Assembly: GCA_024684065.1 (NCBI GenBank)
Contig: JAIKXO010000207.1
Coordinates: 1 to 11,225, forward strand
Source: Lachnospiraceae bacterium
GTDB lineage: Bacteria; Bacillota_A; Clostridia; Lachnospirales; Lachnospiraceae
Length of the DNA stretch: 11,225 nucleotides
Reading direction: 5' to 3'
The position numbers were made by a program, and so were the translations under genes. Below the pieces are notes generated by a model. That model made no database searches and had not been told where the DNA came from. It saw nothing but the letters and a program-made list of their open reading frames with translations. Below, one piece after another: positions 5,906 through 11,225 of this stretch; within the stretch, counting starts at the first letter, position 1; each line of letters begins with the position of its first letter.

Positions 5906-6462
5906 TATTCTTAGATCTTTTGATAGGATTTCTGGAAGTCGGACTGTTTTCTTTTGGCGGAGCGTATGCGGCTATACCGCTTATCAGAGATGTAGTGCTG
6001 GCGCACGGCTGGATGGATGATGAGATGCTGTCTTACATGATAGCGGTCAGTGAGAGTACGCCGGGGCCTATTATGGTGAATCTTGCTACTTACGTAGGCA
6101 GTGATAAGGGAGGTCTGCCTGGAGCGATGGTTGCCACGACTGCGGTAATGCTTCCTGCATTTTTCATTATTCTTTTTATCATGGTGCTTGCGAAGAGCCT
6201 TATTATGAACCCATACCTGCAGGCGACTCTGCGCTGCCTTAAGCCTTGTGTAATCGGCGTAATTCTTGCAACAGGAGTATATATGATTTTCGGCAATTGC
6301 TATGTAATGACGAAAAGCAGCGTTGATTTTACAGCAGTTCTCATTACTTGCGTCCTGGCGTTGATTTATTTTGGCTCCCGAAAAGTTATCAAAAAAGGAC
6401 TGTCCCCCATTGGACTTATATGCCTGGCAGCTGTGGTTGGATTGACCGTTTATGGAATATGA
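5902..6462 (+). CDS. Chromate transporter, second half-size CHR subunit
   Basis: This is the partner of the preceding gene, starting inside its stop codon (ATGA, 5902-5905), with gggggaaaa just upstream. The 186 residues form one CHR domain: FLEVGLFSFGGAYAAIPLI at the N-terminus and VSESTPGPIMVNLATYVGSD near residue 55, followed by hydrophobic segments ending VVGLTVYGI. The two paralogous halves share these motifs but differ elsewhere (FGGAYA against FGGGYA). Such pairs are known to have antiparallel membrane topologies and to work together. The gene is complete and undamaged. It converges on the minus-strand ABC gene, with a REP-like double hairpin in between. Confidence 0.9.
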   Translation: MIFLDLLIGFLEVGLFSFGGAYAAIPLIRDVVLAHGWMDDEMLSYMIAVSESTPGPIMVNLATYVGSDKGGLPGAMVATTAVMLPAFFIILFIMVLAKSLIMNPYLQATLRCLKPCVIGVILATGVYMIFGNCYVMTKSSVDFTAVLITCVLALIYFGSRKVIKKGLSPIGLICLAAVVGLTVYGI

Positions 6463-6471
6463 TAAATTCCT

Positions 6472-6532
6472 ATGTCATGGGTATGACATGGGGACGGTTC
6501 TGGTGTCATACATATGACAGAAGAACCGTCCC
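6472..6532. repeat. REP-like element: two adjacent hairpins in a convergent intergenic gap
   Basis: Hairpin 1 has arms atgtcat (6472-6478) and atgacat (6483-6489). Hairpin 2 has 11-bp outer arms gggacggttct (6491-6501) and agaaccgtccc (6522-6532), enclosing a second stem tgtcat (6504-6509) with atgaca (6514-6519). The gggacggttct...agaaccgtccc pattern with a TGTCA/TGACA core matches a repetitive palindrome I have seen scattered in many Clostridia genomes, often near REP-associated Y1 transposases. None is encoded here. Lying between two converging genes, it may also act as a terminator, although there is no clear T-run. A 10-bp direct repeat (ctgtggcttt twice) follows at about 6532-6551. Confidence 0.75.
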
Positions 6533-6563
6533 TGTGGCTTTCTGTGGCTTTACTGTTAGTCTT

Positions 6564-6764
6564 TCATTTCGTCTCGGTGATCTCTGCCGTAATAACGTTA
6601 TTTCCGTCGCTATATGTATGAGTTATTGTCCTGCATGAATTTCTTAAAAGAGCCGCCGATAGCTCGTCGGCTTCCTCTAACGGATCCGCATCCGCGCCGG
6701 GATACCTGATGGTCATATCGACCCGGCCGTCGTCTGCGTCATCATATTCAAGTGCAAATTCAAG
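6564..6764 (-). pseudogene. Third segment of the broken single-chain ABC importer: end of the RsbW-like ATPase fold
   Basis: This frame encodes LEFALEYDDADDGRVDMTIR then YPGADADPLEEADELSAALL, RNSCRTITHTYSDGNNVITA and EITETK. It is the second half of an anti-sigma-factor-type HATPase domain: a D/G-rich turn followed by DPL, a helix, and the final strand with GNN. It joins the frame that ends at PKMDNDRKA if one base near 6765 is removed (codons GAC CGA AAA then CTT GAA). An ATG at 6774-6776 could in principle start a separate short protein, but the perfect continuity of the domain argues for a frameshift in one gene. Confidence 0.65.
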
Positions 6765-6765
6765 C

Positions 6766-7017
6766 TTTTCGGTCATTGTCCATTTTCGGAAGGATCGTAT
6801 TCAGACAGAGTTCTTCAATTACTATCTGTATTTTGTAGATAAATTTCCGATTGATCATGTGGCTGAAACAGAACTGCTCAAGACTCGACATGATGCCGGG
6901 ATAATCGAAATCCGATTTCCCGAAGCAGGCTTCAAACACCTTAAGTCTGTTAATGAACCTGCGGGTCCGGTCCTTGAGCGGCGAATCAAATATCTGCGCA
7001 GGCGTCCCCTCCTCGTA
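6766..7017 (-). pseudogene. Second segment of the broken single-chain ABC importer: ATPase tail and first half of the RsbW-like domain
   Basis: This stretch continues the ABC ATPase in another frame. [20 protein letters not shown] is the normal C-terminal end of amino-acid ABC ATPases, which follows FMDDGxI. It is followed by FINRLKVFEACFGKSDFDYP, a helix, and KFIYKIQIVIEELCLNTILP, which has the N-box look (EExxxN) of RsbW-type HATPases. The upstream frame (6986-8635) reads FMDDGII and then runs out of phase because four T stand where three are needed (7017-7020 on the plus strand). Removing one T restores GII-YEEGTP exactly. No start codon or ribosome site suggests separate translation. Confidence 0.65.
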
Positions 7018-8635
7018 AAATAATGCCGTCATCCATAAAGAACACCCTGTTAGAGACATCCTTTGCGAATTTCAGCTCATGAGTCACTATGAGCATGGTC
7101 ATCCCGGTTTTCGCGAGATTCCTGATCACTGCAAGAACCTCTCCGACCATGGTGGGGTCAAGAGCCGAAGTAGGTTCATCAAAAAGCACCACATGCGGAT
7201 TCATCGCAACAGTTCTTACTATCGCAATTCTCTGCTGCTGGCCGCCCGAGAGCTGTGAAGGAAGACTTAATGCCTTGTCAATAAGGCCCACCGTTTTAAG
7301 GAGCTCAAGACCCTTTTCACAGGCCTCCTTCCGGCTTCTATGCAAAAGCTCGGTCTGAGCGAGCATCAGATTTTCTATTATCGTCAGATGTGAGAACAGA
7401 TTGAAGGACTGGAATACCATTCCGACTTTCTCGCGCATCGCGTTAAGATCGTAGCCCTTCTCAAGAATATTATTCCCTTCAAATATGATCTTTCCGCCAT
7501 CGGGCTCCTCAAGGTGATTGAGAAGGTTGAGAAATGTGCTTTTTCCGGTTCCCGAAGGCCCTGTGATCGAGATCACATCGCCCTTGTTGATGCTGCAGCT
7601 GACATCCTTGATCGGTGTAATGCCTTCGAAGCTCTTTGACAGATGTTCAACCTCGATAAGGGCGGCGGAACCCGCCGCGATGTCTTCCTTCCCATCAACG
7701 CCGGCATTCCGGCCATAAGTCGCGGTCTCCTTTTTCCCATAAGAGGAAACGATTTCAATAATATCACTTCCGACGGTTCGCCCTGCCGGATCGATCTTCC
7801 TTTCAACAGCGCGAAGCAACCGCACCAGAAGCGCCGAGATCAGGAAATAGATGAGCGCGGTGAGAAACAGAGGGAAGAACGCTTCAAATGTCCTGCTCCT
7901 GATTATATCCGACGCCTTAGTCAGATCCATGACCGATATATAACCCGCGATTGAGGTCAGTTTTACGGTAGCGATAAACTGGCCGCTATACACCGGCAGT
8001 ATATGGATCAGGGCCTGTGGCCATACGACCCTGCGGAATGCATGCGAAGGCTTGAATCCTAAGGCTTTGGCGGCTCGTGCCTGTCCGGCCGGGATCGCCT
8101 CTATTCCGCTTCGGAAAATTTCCGAACAGTATGCCGAAAAGTCCAGCGAGAACGCGATCGCCGAAACCCAGAATGCCGATACCGTACTGTTATTAAATAC
8201 GATGTAATATAGGACCATCAGGAGCACAACGATCGGCACGCCCCTGAAGACCCTGATATAAAGGCTTGCAAATGCAGAACACAGGCTGTTTCTGCTCATA
8301 CGCAGACAGCATACGATTCCGCCGAGAATTGTTCCCGCAACCCCGGCGATAGAAGCCAGGGCAACAGTCACGCCAAGTCCGGACAGCAGCATTTTATACC
8401 TGTCCTCATCAATAAAATTGCGTCTTATGCTGGCACCGATATTTGAGAAGAAAACCGATGCCTTTGAAACTTCCACCTGTTGGCGCTCTGCCCTGACCAG
8501 GAGATATTCCGATCCTGTCAGGAGCTCATCCGTAATGCTTATGCTATCGGTCCTCTCCTTCGTGATAGAAATGGAGTCTGCAACAATGTCATACTCACCG
8601 CTTGCAAGTCCTGTAACCTCCGCCTCGAAGGACAT
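6986..8635 (-). CDS. Permease plus ATPase part of a single-chain amino-acid ABC importer (broken gene)
   Basis: Residues 1-50 are the C-terminal half of a solute-binding domain ([20 protein letters not shown], where ITxER is the usual ligand-site motif). About 80-285 is a His/Glu/Gln-type permease with hydrophobic segments and the ATPase-contact loop [20 protein letters not shown]. About 327-540 is the ABC ATPase: Walker [10 protein letters not shown] (359), Q-loop VFQSFNLF, signature LSGGQQQR (462), Walker B VVLFDEP (482) and H-loop VTHE. All catalytic motifs are intact. The first ATG is not a real start: upstream, in the same frame, lies only GCG, a TAA stop, and then the preceding segment (8639-9334), so the gene is interrupted by a nonsense codon. 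The last ten residues ([10 protein letters not shown]) are out of frame after the frameshift near 7019. Import of polar amino acids is inferred from the family. Confidence 0.85.
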   Translation of the reverse strand: MSFEAEVTGLASGEYDIVADSISITKERTDSISITDELLTGSEYLLVRAERQQVEVSKASVFFSNIGASIRRNFIDEDRYKMLLSGLGVTVALASIAGVAGTILGGIVCCLRMSRNSLCSAFASLYIRVFRGVPIVVLLMVLYYIVFNNSTVSAFWVSAIAFSLDFSAYCSEIFRSGIEAIPAGQARAAKALGFKPSHAFRRVVWPQALIHILPVYSGQFIATVKLTSIAGYISVMDLTKASDIIRSRTFEAFFPLFLTALIYFLISALLVRLLRAVERKIDPAGRTVGSDIIEIVSSYGKKETATYGRNAGVDGKEDIAAGSAALIEVEHLSKSFEGITPIKDVSCSINKGDVISITGPSGTGKSTFLNLLNHLEEPDGGKIIFEGNNILEKGYDLNAMREKVGMVFQSFNLFSHLTIIENLMLAQTELLHRSRKEACEKGLELLKTVGLIDKALSLPSQLSGGQQQRIAIVRTVAMNPHVVLFDEPTSALDPTMVGEVLAVIRNLAKTGMTMLIVTHELKFAKDVSNRVFFMDDGIILRGGDACADI

Positions 8636-8638
8636 CGC

Positions 8639-9334
8639 TTACACTATCGGCTTGTAACCGGCCTGTTCACAGAATCCGTAAATCAGCTCTATAAATTCAC
8701 CCGTCAGCGTATTCCCGACGAAGAAGGTCATGGGATCCCACAAACCACCGGTTGCGACCCTCAAAGTACCGTTTTCTCCTGAAAAGGTGTACTTCCCCAT
8801 CATATCGCCGCTCCGGTCATCATTTTCCCACTTTGCCCTTAGCCTGTCGTAATCACCGCTGTCACGCAATTGTTTAAAATAAGCGTTCAGCTCTTTACAA
8901 AGAGCCTTTCCCTTATCGGTGTTCTGTGTTCCGAAACCGTAGGACAACGTAACAAAAGGTTCCTCAATGAAGGCAAGATCGGGATGTGTCTTTTTCAGTT
9001 CAGGTCTCGAGTCGATAAAACCCAAACCAACGTCGACCTTGCCTGTGTCAACGGCGGTATAAATATCCGCGACGTTGGCAAATTGCAGTATCTCGGCCTC
9101 CGGGTACCTTTTTATTAGTTCAAATGTCCAATCCGTGCCCGTCATTACGCCAAATCTCGTTCCCGGGGCCTTGAAATCATCAAATGTGAGTTCTGTCACC
9201 GGATAGCCTTCTTCATTTACATCGACCGTAGAGTCGCTTACTGTCGTTTTCCCGATGACCTGTGGCAGAAAAAGCAGTATCATGATGACAAACGCAAGCA
9301 ATGCTTCAAGCAGAGCAGTTTTATTTTTCTTCAA
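8639..9334 (-). CDS. Tandem solute-binding part of a single-chain amino-acid ABC importer (broken gene)
   Basis: The start is TTG 9334, placed by ggagg (plus strand 9344-9348) nine bases away; no ATG fits. Residues 8-28 form a membrane anchor or uncleaved signal (LLEALLAFVIMILLFLPQVI). About 50-170 is a first SBP_bac_3-type domain (RFGVMTGTDWTFELIKRYPE, ADIYTAVDTGKVDVGLGFID, KQLRDSGDYDRLRAKWEND). From about 188 a second binding domain begins (NGTLRVATGGLWDPMTFFVG) and is cut at GYKPIV by TAA (8639-8641). The domain continues in the same frame as [17 protein letters not shown], where related proteins have an acidic residue, so GAA to TAA is likely. Two binding domains in front of a permease recall GlnP of lactic acid bacteria. 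Ligand unknown, probably glutamine-like. An alternative is readthrough or re-initiation. Confidence 0.85.
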   Translation of the reverse strand: MKKNKTALLEALLAFVIMILLFLPQVIGKTTVSDSTVDVNEEGYPVTELTFDDFKAPGTRFGVMTGTDWTFELIKRYPEAEILQFANVADIYTAVDTGKVDVGLGFIDSRPELKKTHPDLAFIEEPFVTLSYGFGTQNTDKGKALCKELNAYFKQLRDSGDYDRLRAKWENDDRSGDMMGKYTFSGENGTLRVATGGLWDPMTFFVGNTLTGEFIELIYGFCEQAGYKPIV

Positions 9335-9643
9335 GAGCCGGCCCCTCCGTAGCTTTTTTATTTTTATAGTATACTATATTTTACTTGCATTGTACTATTT
9401 CCACAACCTTCCTATGATAATTCAGGAGTTCTATATGGAACTTTCTTATTAGATTTGTTACAATTCACAGGGTCAGGACGATCATTACGCTTAAAATGAT
9501 ACTGAGCCGGTCGCCTGTGTTCCTCTGTATGGATGGCGCGATCCGGGATCTGGCTGCATTAAGGGGGACGTGTGAGCTGGGTCAATCTGACAGCGGAATA
9601 TATGACACGTCGAAACATGGCAGAGATTAAAGTGAGGTAAAGT
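9335..9643. other. Divergent intergenic gap
   Basis: This is the shared upstream region of the minus-strand ABC gene and the plus-strand PEBP lipoprotein gene. It contains the ggagg ribosome site for TTG 9334, an AT-rich block with a 14-bp perfect palindrome tatagtatactata (9365-9378) that offers TATACT-like -10 sequences on both strands, and a weakly coding-like stretch at 9496-9630. No convincing -35 box, riboswitch or terminator was found. Confidence 0.5.
9496..9630 (+). pseudogene. Weak coding-like remnant, 44 codons
   Basis: A frame from ATG 9496 reads MILSRSPVFLCMDGAIRDLA then ALRGTCELGQSDSGIYDTSK and stops 13 bases before the lipoprotein start. The frame is also open upstream (TIITLK), no ribosome site precedes the ATG, and I recognise no family. 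It could be a decayed gene end or chance. Listed because nothing else explains this part of the gap. Confidence 0.15.
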
Positions 9644-10207
9644 ATGGTGAAACGACTACTGATTTTTATAATCTGTGCAGTCATTCTGGGCGGATGTTCT
9701 GCACAGGAAAATGAAAAAGAGCTGACCCATGACGCTCTGTTATCCGGTGCAAGCATGAATGTCACTTCTGAAAGCCTGGCTTCCGGAAGATGGCGCGATG
9801 CGATATCAAATCTTCCGGGCGGGGAAAATCTTTCACCTCAGCTGAGCTATAGCCCGGTAGCGGATGCGGCAAGCTATTGCATCTATATGCTTGATGAGAG
9901 TGCAGGGCAGTGGGAGCACTGGATATCATATCATCTGCCGGGAACGGAGCTTGTGGAAGGCGGAAATACAGAGGCAAAAGAGTCTTCCTATATTGGACCA
10001 TACCCGCCGAAAGGCAGCGGAGAGCATGTTTATACGGTTTATGTGTTTGCGCTTAAGGCAGATCCGGACGGCGGATATCCAAGTGAGTTTGACGCTCCGT
10101 TTATACCTGCGGAGGAATTGTTGCAGAAGCATCTGGATATATCCGGAGGGAAACCGGGCAATGTTCTGGAGTATGGATATTTATCCGGAATGTTCAGCAA
10201 CGATTAA
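9644..10207 (+). CDS. YbhB/YbcL-type PEBP (Raf kinase inhibitor-like) lipoprotein
   Basis: ATG 9644 has gagg (9634-9637) six bases upstream. The N-terminus is a lipoprotein signal: MVKRLLIFIICAVILGGCSA with lipobox LGGC and Cys18, so the mature protein is anchored to the outer face of the membrane. The rest is a phosphatidylethanolamine-binding-protein fold of the bacterial YbhB class: GGENLSPQLSYSP, SYCIYMLDESAGQWEHWISY with the conserved W-x-H-W, YIGPYPPKGSGEHVYTVYVF with GPxPPxGxxH, and a final helix. The ligand-pocket Asp, both His and the GPxPP loop are present. The length (187) is normal for the family once the signal is included. The ligand is unknown for this subgroup. No obvious operon partner; the next frame starts 77 bases later. 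Confidence 0.88.
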   Translation: MVKRLLIFIICAVILGGCSAQENEKELTHDALLSGASMNVTSESLASGRWRDAISNLPGGENLSPQLSYSPVADAASYCIYMLDESAGQWEHWISYHLPGTELVEGGNTEAKESSYIGPYPPKGSGEHVYTVYVFALKADPDGGYPSEFDAPFIPAEELLQKHLDISGGKPGNVLEYGYLSGMFSND

Positions 10208-10283
10208 CAGAAGACGGTGTTATGAATGTAGTCCCTTTTCGTAATTGTGGGTCTGGTTTGGGTTGATACATGGAGGACAAATA

Positions 10284-10499
10284 TTGAGAATTGAGTTGGA
10301 AAATGCATTAACTGAGAAATATGCATTTATGAAAAAAGGCAGGTCTTTGGATGATCAAAACGAGACCGGATGTGACAGTGCCGTATACAAGGCTGCGGGT
10401 TACGATGAGCTTCTGGCATATAGGAAAGAAAAGATCGGATTTGGATATCCGAAGGAAGAGGGAATGCGCATTGCTGCTCATATAATAAACAACTTTTAA
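10284..10499 (+). pseudogene. Chimeric stub: unknown N-terminus joined to an internally deleted macrodomain
   Basis: TTG 10284 has a strong ribosome site (ggagga, 10272-10277, 6-nt gap). Residues 1-28 (MRIELENALTEKYAFMKKGR SLDDQNE) look like the opening of an unrelated cytosolic family that I cannot name with certainty. From residue 29 the frame switches to CDSAVYKAAGYDELLAYRKE KIG, which matches the G-x-x-D-x-A-x-x-x-A-A-G helix of macrodomain proteins just after their GGG loop. At about residue 52 it jumps to FGYPKEEGMRIAAHIINNF, which in macrodomains lies about 80 residues later (the STGxxGYPKEEA helix). The NAAN motif, the glycine loop and the central strands are missing. Two in-frame joins have made a 71-residue product that cannot bind ADP-ribose in the usual way. 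An intact macrodomain gene follows 27 bases later. Confidence 0.65.
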
Positions 10500-10526
10500 A
10501 TCTATTAAGCAAAGGAGGGAAATAGT

Positions 10527-11036
10527 ATGCCAAAAGGAAGAATCGAAGTAAAACAGGGTGATATAACGAAACTGGAGGTAGATGCCATAGTTAACGCGGC
10601 TAACTGTTCACTGTTAGGCGGCGGCGGAGTCGATGGCGCAATACATAGGGCTGCCGGTCCGGAGCTTTTAGAGGAATGCCGGACACTTCACGGGTGCGAG
10701 ACCGGAGAGGCGAAGATCACGAAGGGTTACCGCCTGCCTGCAAAATATGTGATTCATACCGTTGGACCTGTATATTCCGGACAGGAGAGTGACCCAAAGC
10801 TTCTGGCCGGATGTTACAGGAATTCAATGGATCTGGCTAAGGGAAAGGGCATTCACAGCATTGCATTCCCTGCGATATCGACCGGAGTATATGGATATCC
10901 GAAGAAGGAAGCGGCAAAGGTGGCGGTTGATGCTCTTCAGAAATGGATGACGGAAAACGCTGATTATGATATCAGGGTGATCTTAATGGACTTTGACAGA
11001 GAAACTTGTGAAATATACAGGGAAATACTCGGATGA
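10527..11036 (+). CDS. MacroD-type macrodomain protein, probable O-acetyl-ADP-ribose deacetylase
   Basis: ATG 10527 is preceded by aaaggaggg with a 7-nt gap, an excellent ribosome site. The 169 residues are one complete macrodomain of the MacroD/YmdB class: VDAIVNAAN (catalytic Asn pair at 23-26), [14 protein letters not shown] (31-44, phosphate loop and the conserved Asp), [20 protein letters not shown] (60-79) and [17 protein letters not shown] (113 onward, second phosphate loop). Members hydrolyse O-acetyl-ADP-ribose and remove mono-ADP-ribose from proteins; the exact substrate here is inferred. It is cytosolic. The upstream stub (10284-10499) carries pieces of a different macrodomain subfamily, so two macrodomain genes may once have stood side by side. 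The C-terminus ([11 protein letters not shown]) is normal. No damage is visible. Confidence 0.93.
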   Translation: MPKGRIEVKQGDITKLEVDAIVNAANCSLLGGGGVDGAIHRAAGPELLEECRTLHGCETGEAKITKGYRLPAKYVIHTVGPVYSGQESDPKLLAGCYRNSMDLAKGKGIHSIAFPAISTGVYGYPKKEAAKVAVDALQKWMTENADYDIRVILMDFDRETCEIYREILG

Positions 11037-11225
11037 GGATTATAATCTCTCCAGCGAAGAAGATGAAGGTTGCTCTCTCCGTATAATAGTAAATTCTAGG
11101 ATGCTGGAATTTACTTCTGCACGAGTGTTTGCCATATCGACTAAGAGGCAAACTACCGTGGCAATCTCTACCACACAAATTGCACATTGCCATATTTATA
11201 TATAACCACTGCCATTTGGATCGCC
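11037..11225. other. Intergenic end of window with several small inverted repeats
   Basis: No gene is convincing here. Three inverted repeats are seen: gtaaattc/gaatttac (11089-11096 with 11107-11114), gtttgcc/ggcaaac (11127-11133 with 11147-11153) and tggcaat/attgcca (11159-11165 with 11186-11192). The last two share the GCCA/TGGC core. None is followed by a T-run, so they are not typical terminators. They may be the start of a repeat that continues past the window. Confidence 0.4.

Noticed and set aside
6709..7954. Several plus-strand open frames of 66-104 codons
   Set aside because: They are antisense to the ABC importer, whose domains and motifs clearly place the coding strand on minus.
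9864..10244. A 126-codon plus-strand frame and minus-strand frames over the PEBP gene
   Set aside because: They overlap the PEBP lipoprotein, which has a lipobox, ribosome site and family motifs; the others have an Arg/Cys-rich shadow-frame composition.
1..11225. CRISPR array, tRNA, rRNA, complete insertion sequence, phage or toxin-antitoxin module
   Set aside because: No regularly spaced repeats, no cloverleaf or rRNA-like sequence, and no transposase, integrase or paired toxin gene could be recognised on either strand.

Overview
The window looks like a chromosomal stretch of a low-to-mid GC Bacillota, most likely a Lachnospiraceae-type Clostridia. This is inferred from the strong AGGAGG-type ribosome sites, frequent TTG starts, paired half-size chromate transporters, a pRiA4b ORF-3/SEC-C protein, a GlnPQ-like amino-acid importer with tandem binding domains, and several families I associate with gut or rumen Lachnospiraceae. 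No rRNA, tRNA, CRISPR array, phage module or complete insertion sequence is visible.

Layout. 1-631: an unrecognised protein gene. 640-1950: a gene graveyard with short remnants of at least four unrelated families: a SAM methyltransferase fused in frame to an XRE helix-turn-helix, an unidentified coding-like stretch, a LytS-type histidine-kinase C-terminus on the minus strand, and a short-chain dehydrogenase active-site segment. 1946-2908: an exported protein with two cystatin-like repeats (minus strand), with a terminator-like hairpin past its stop codon and a 162-bp MITE/REP-like element upstream of its start. 2905-3783: a small minus-strand gene, then a plus-strand series of truncated genes (AAA-ATPase N-terminus, TfoX-like N-terminus, SWIM-protein-like C-terminus), some still with good ribosome sites. 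3780-5052: a pRiA4b ORF-3/SEC-C protein with a one-base shift just after its start. 5103-5315: the C-terminal part of a crcB fluoride channel gene. 5333-6462: two overlapping chromate-transporter halves, apparently intact. 6472-6532: a REP-like double hairpin between convergent genes. 6564-9334 (minus): a very large gene for a single-chain amino-acid ABC importer (two binding domains, permease, ATPase, RsbW-like ATPase fold), interrupted by one in-frame stop and two frameshifts. 9335-9643: a mostly empty gap. 9644-11036: a PEBP-family lipoprotein, a chimeric stub containing an internally deleted macrodomain, and an intact macrodomain hydrolase. 11037-11225: several small inverted repeats.

Functionally there is no single pathway. 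The apparently working genes are ion or solute transport (chromate pair), a secreted cystatin-like protein, a PEBP lipoprotein and ADP-ribose metabolism (macrodomain). The dominant theme is decay: more than half of the recognisable families are present only as fragments, many joined in frame to unrelated fragments. Two of the lesions are single extra bases in A/T runs, so part of the picture could be assembly error. The deletions, chimeras and stop substitutions cannot be explained that way.
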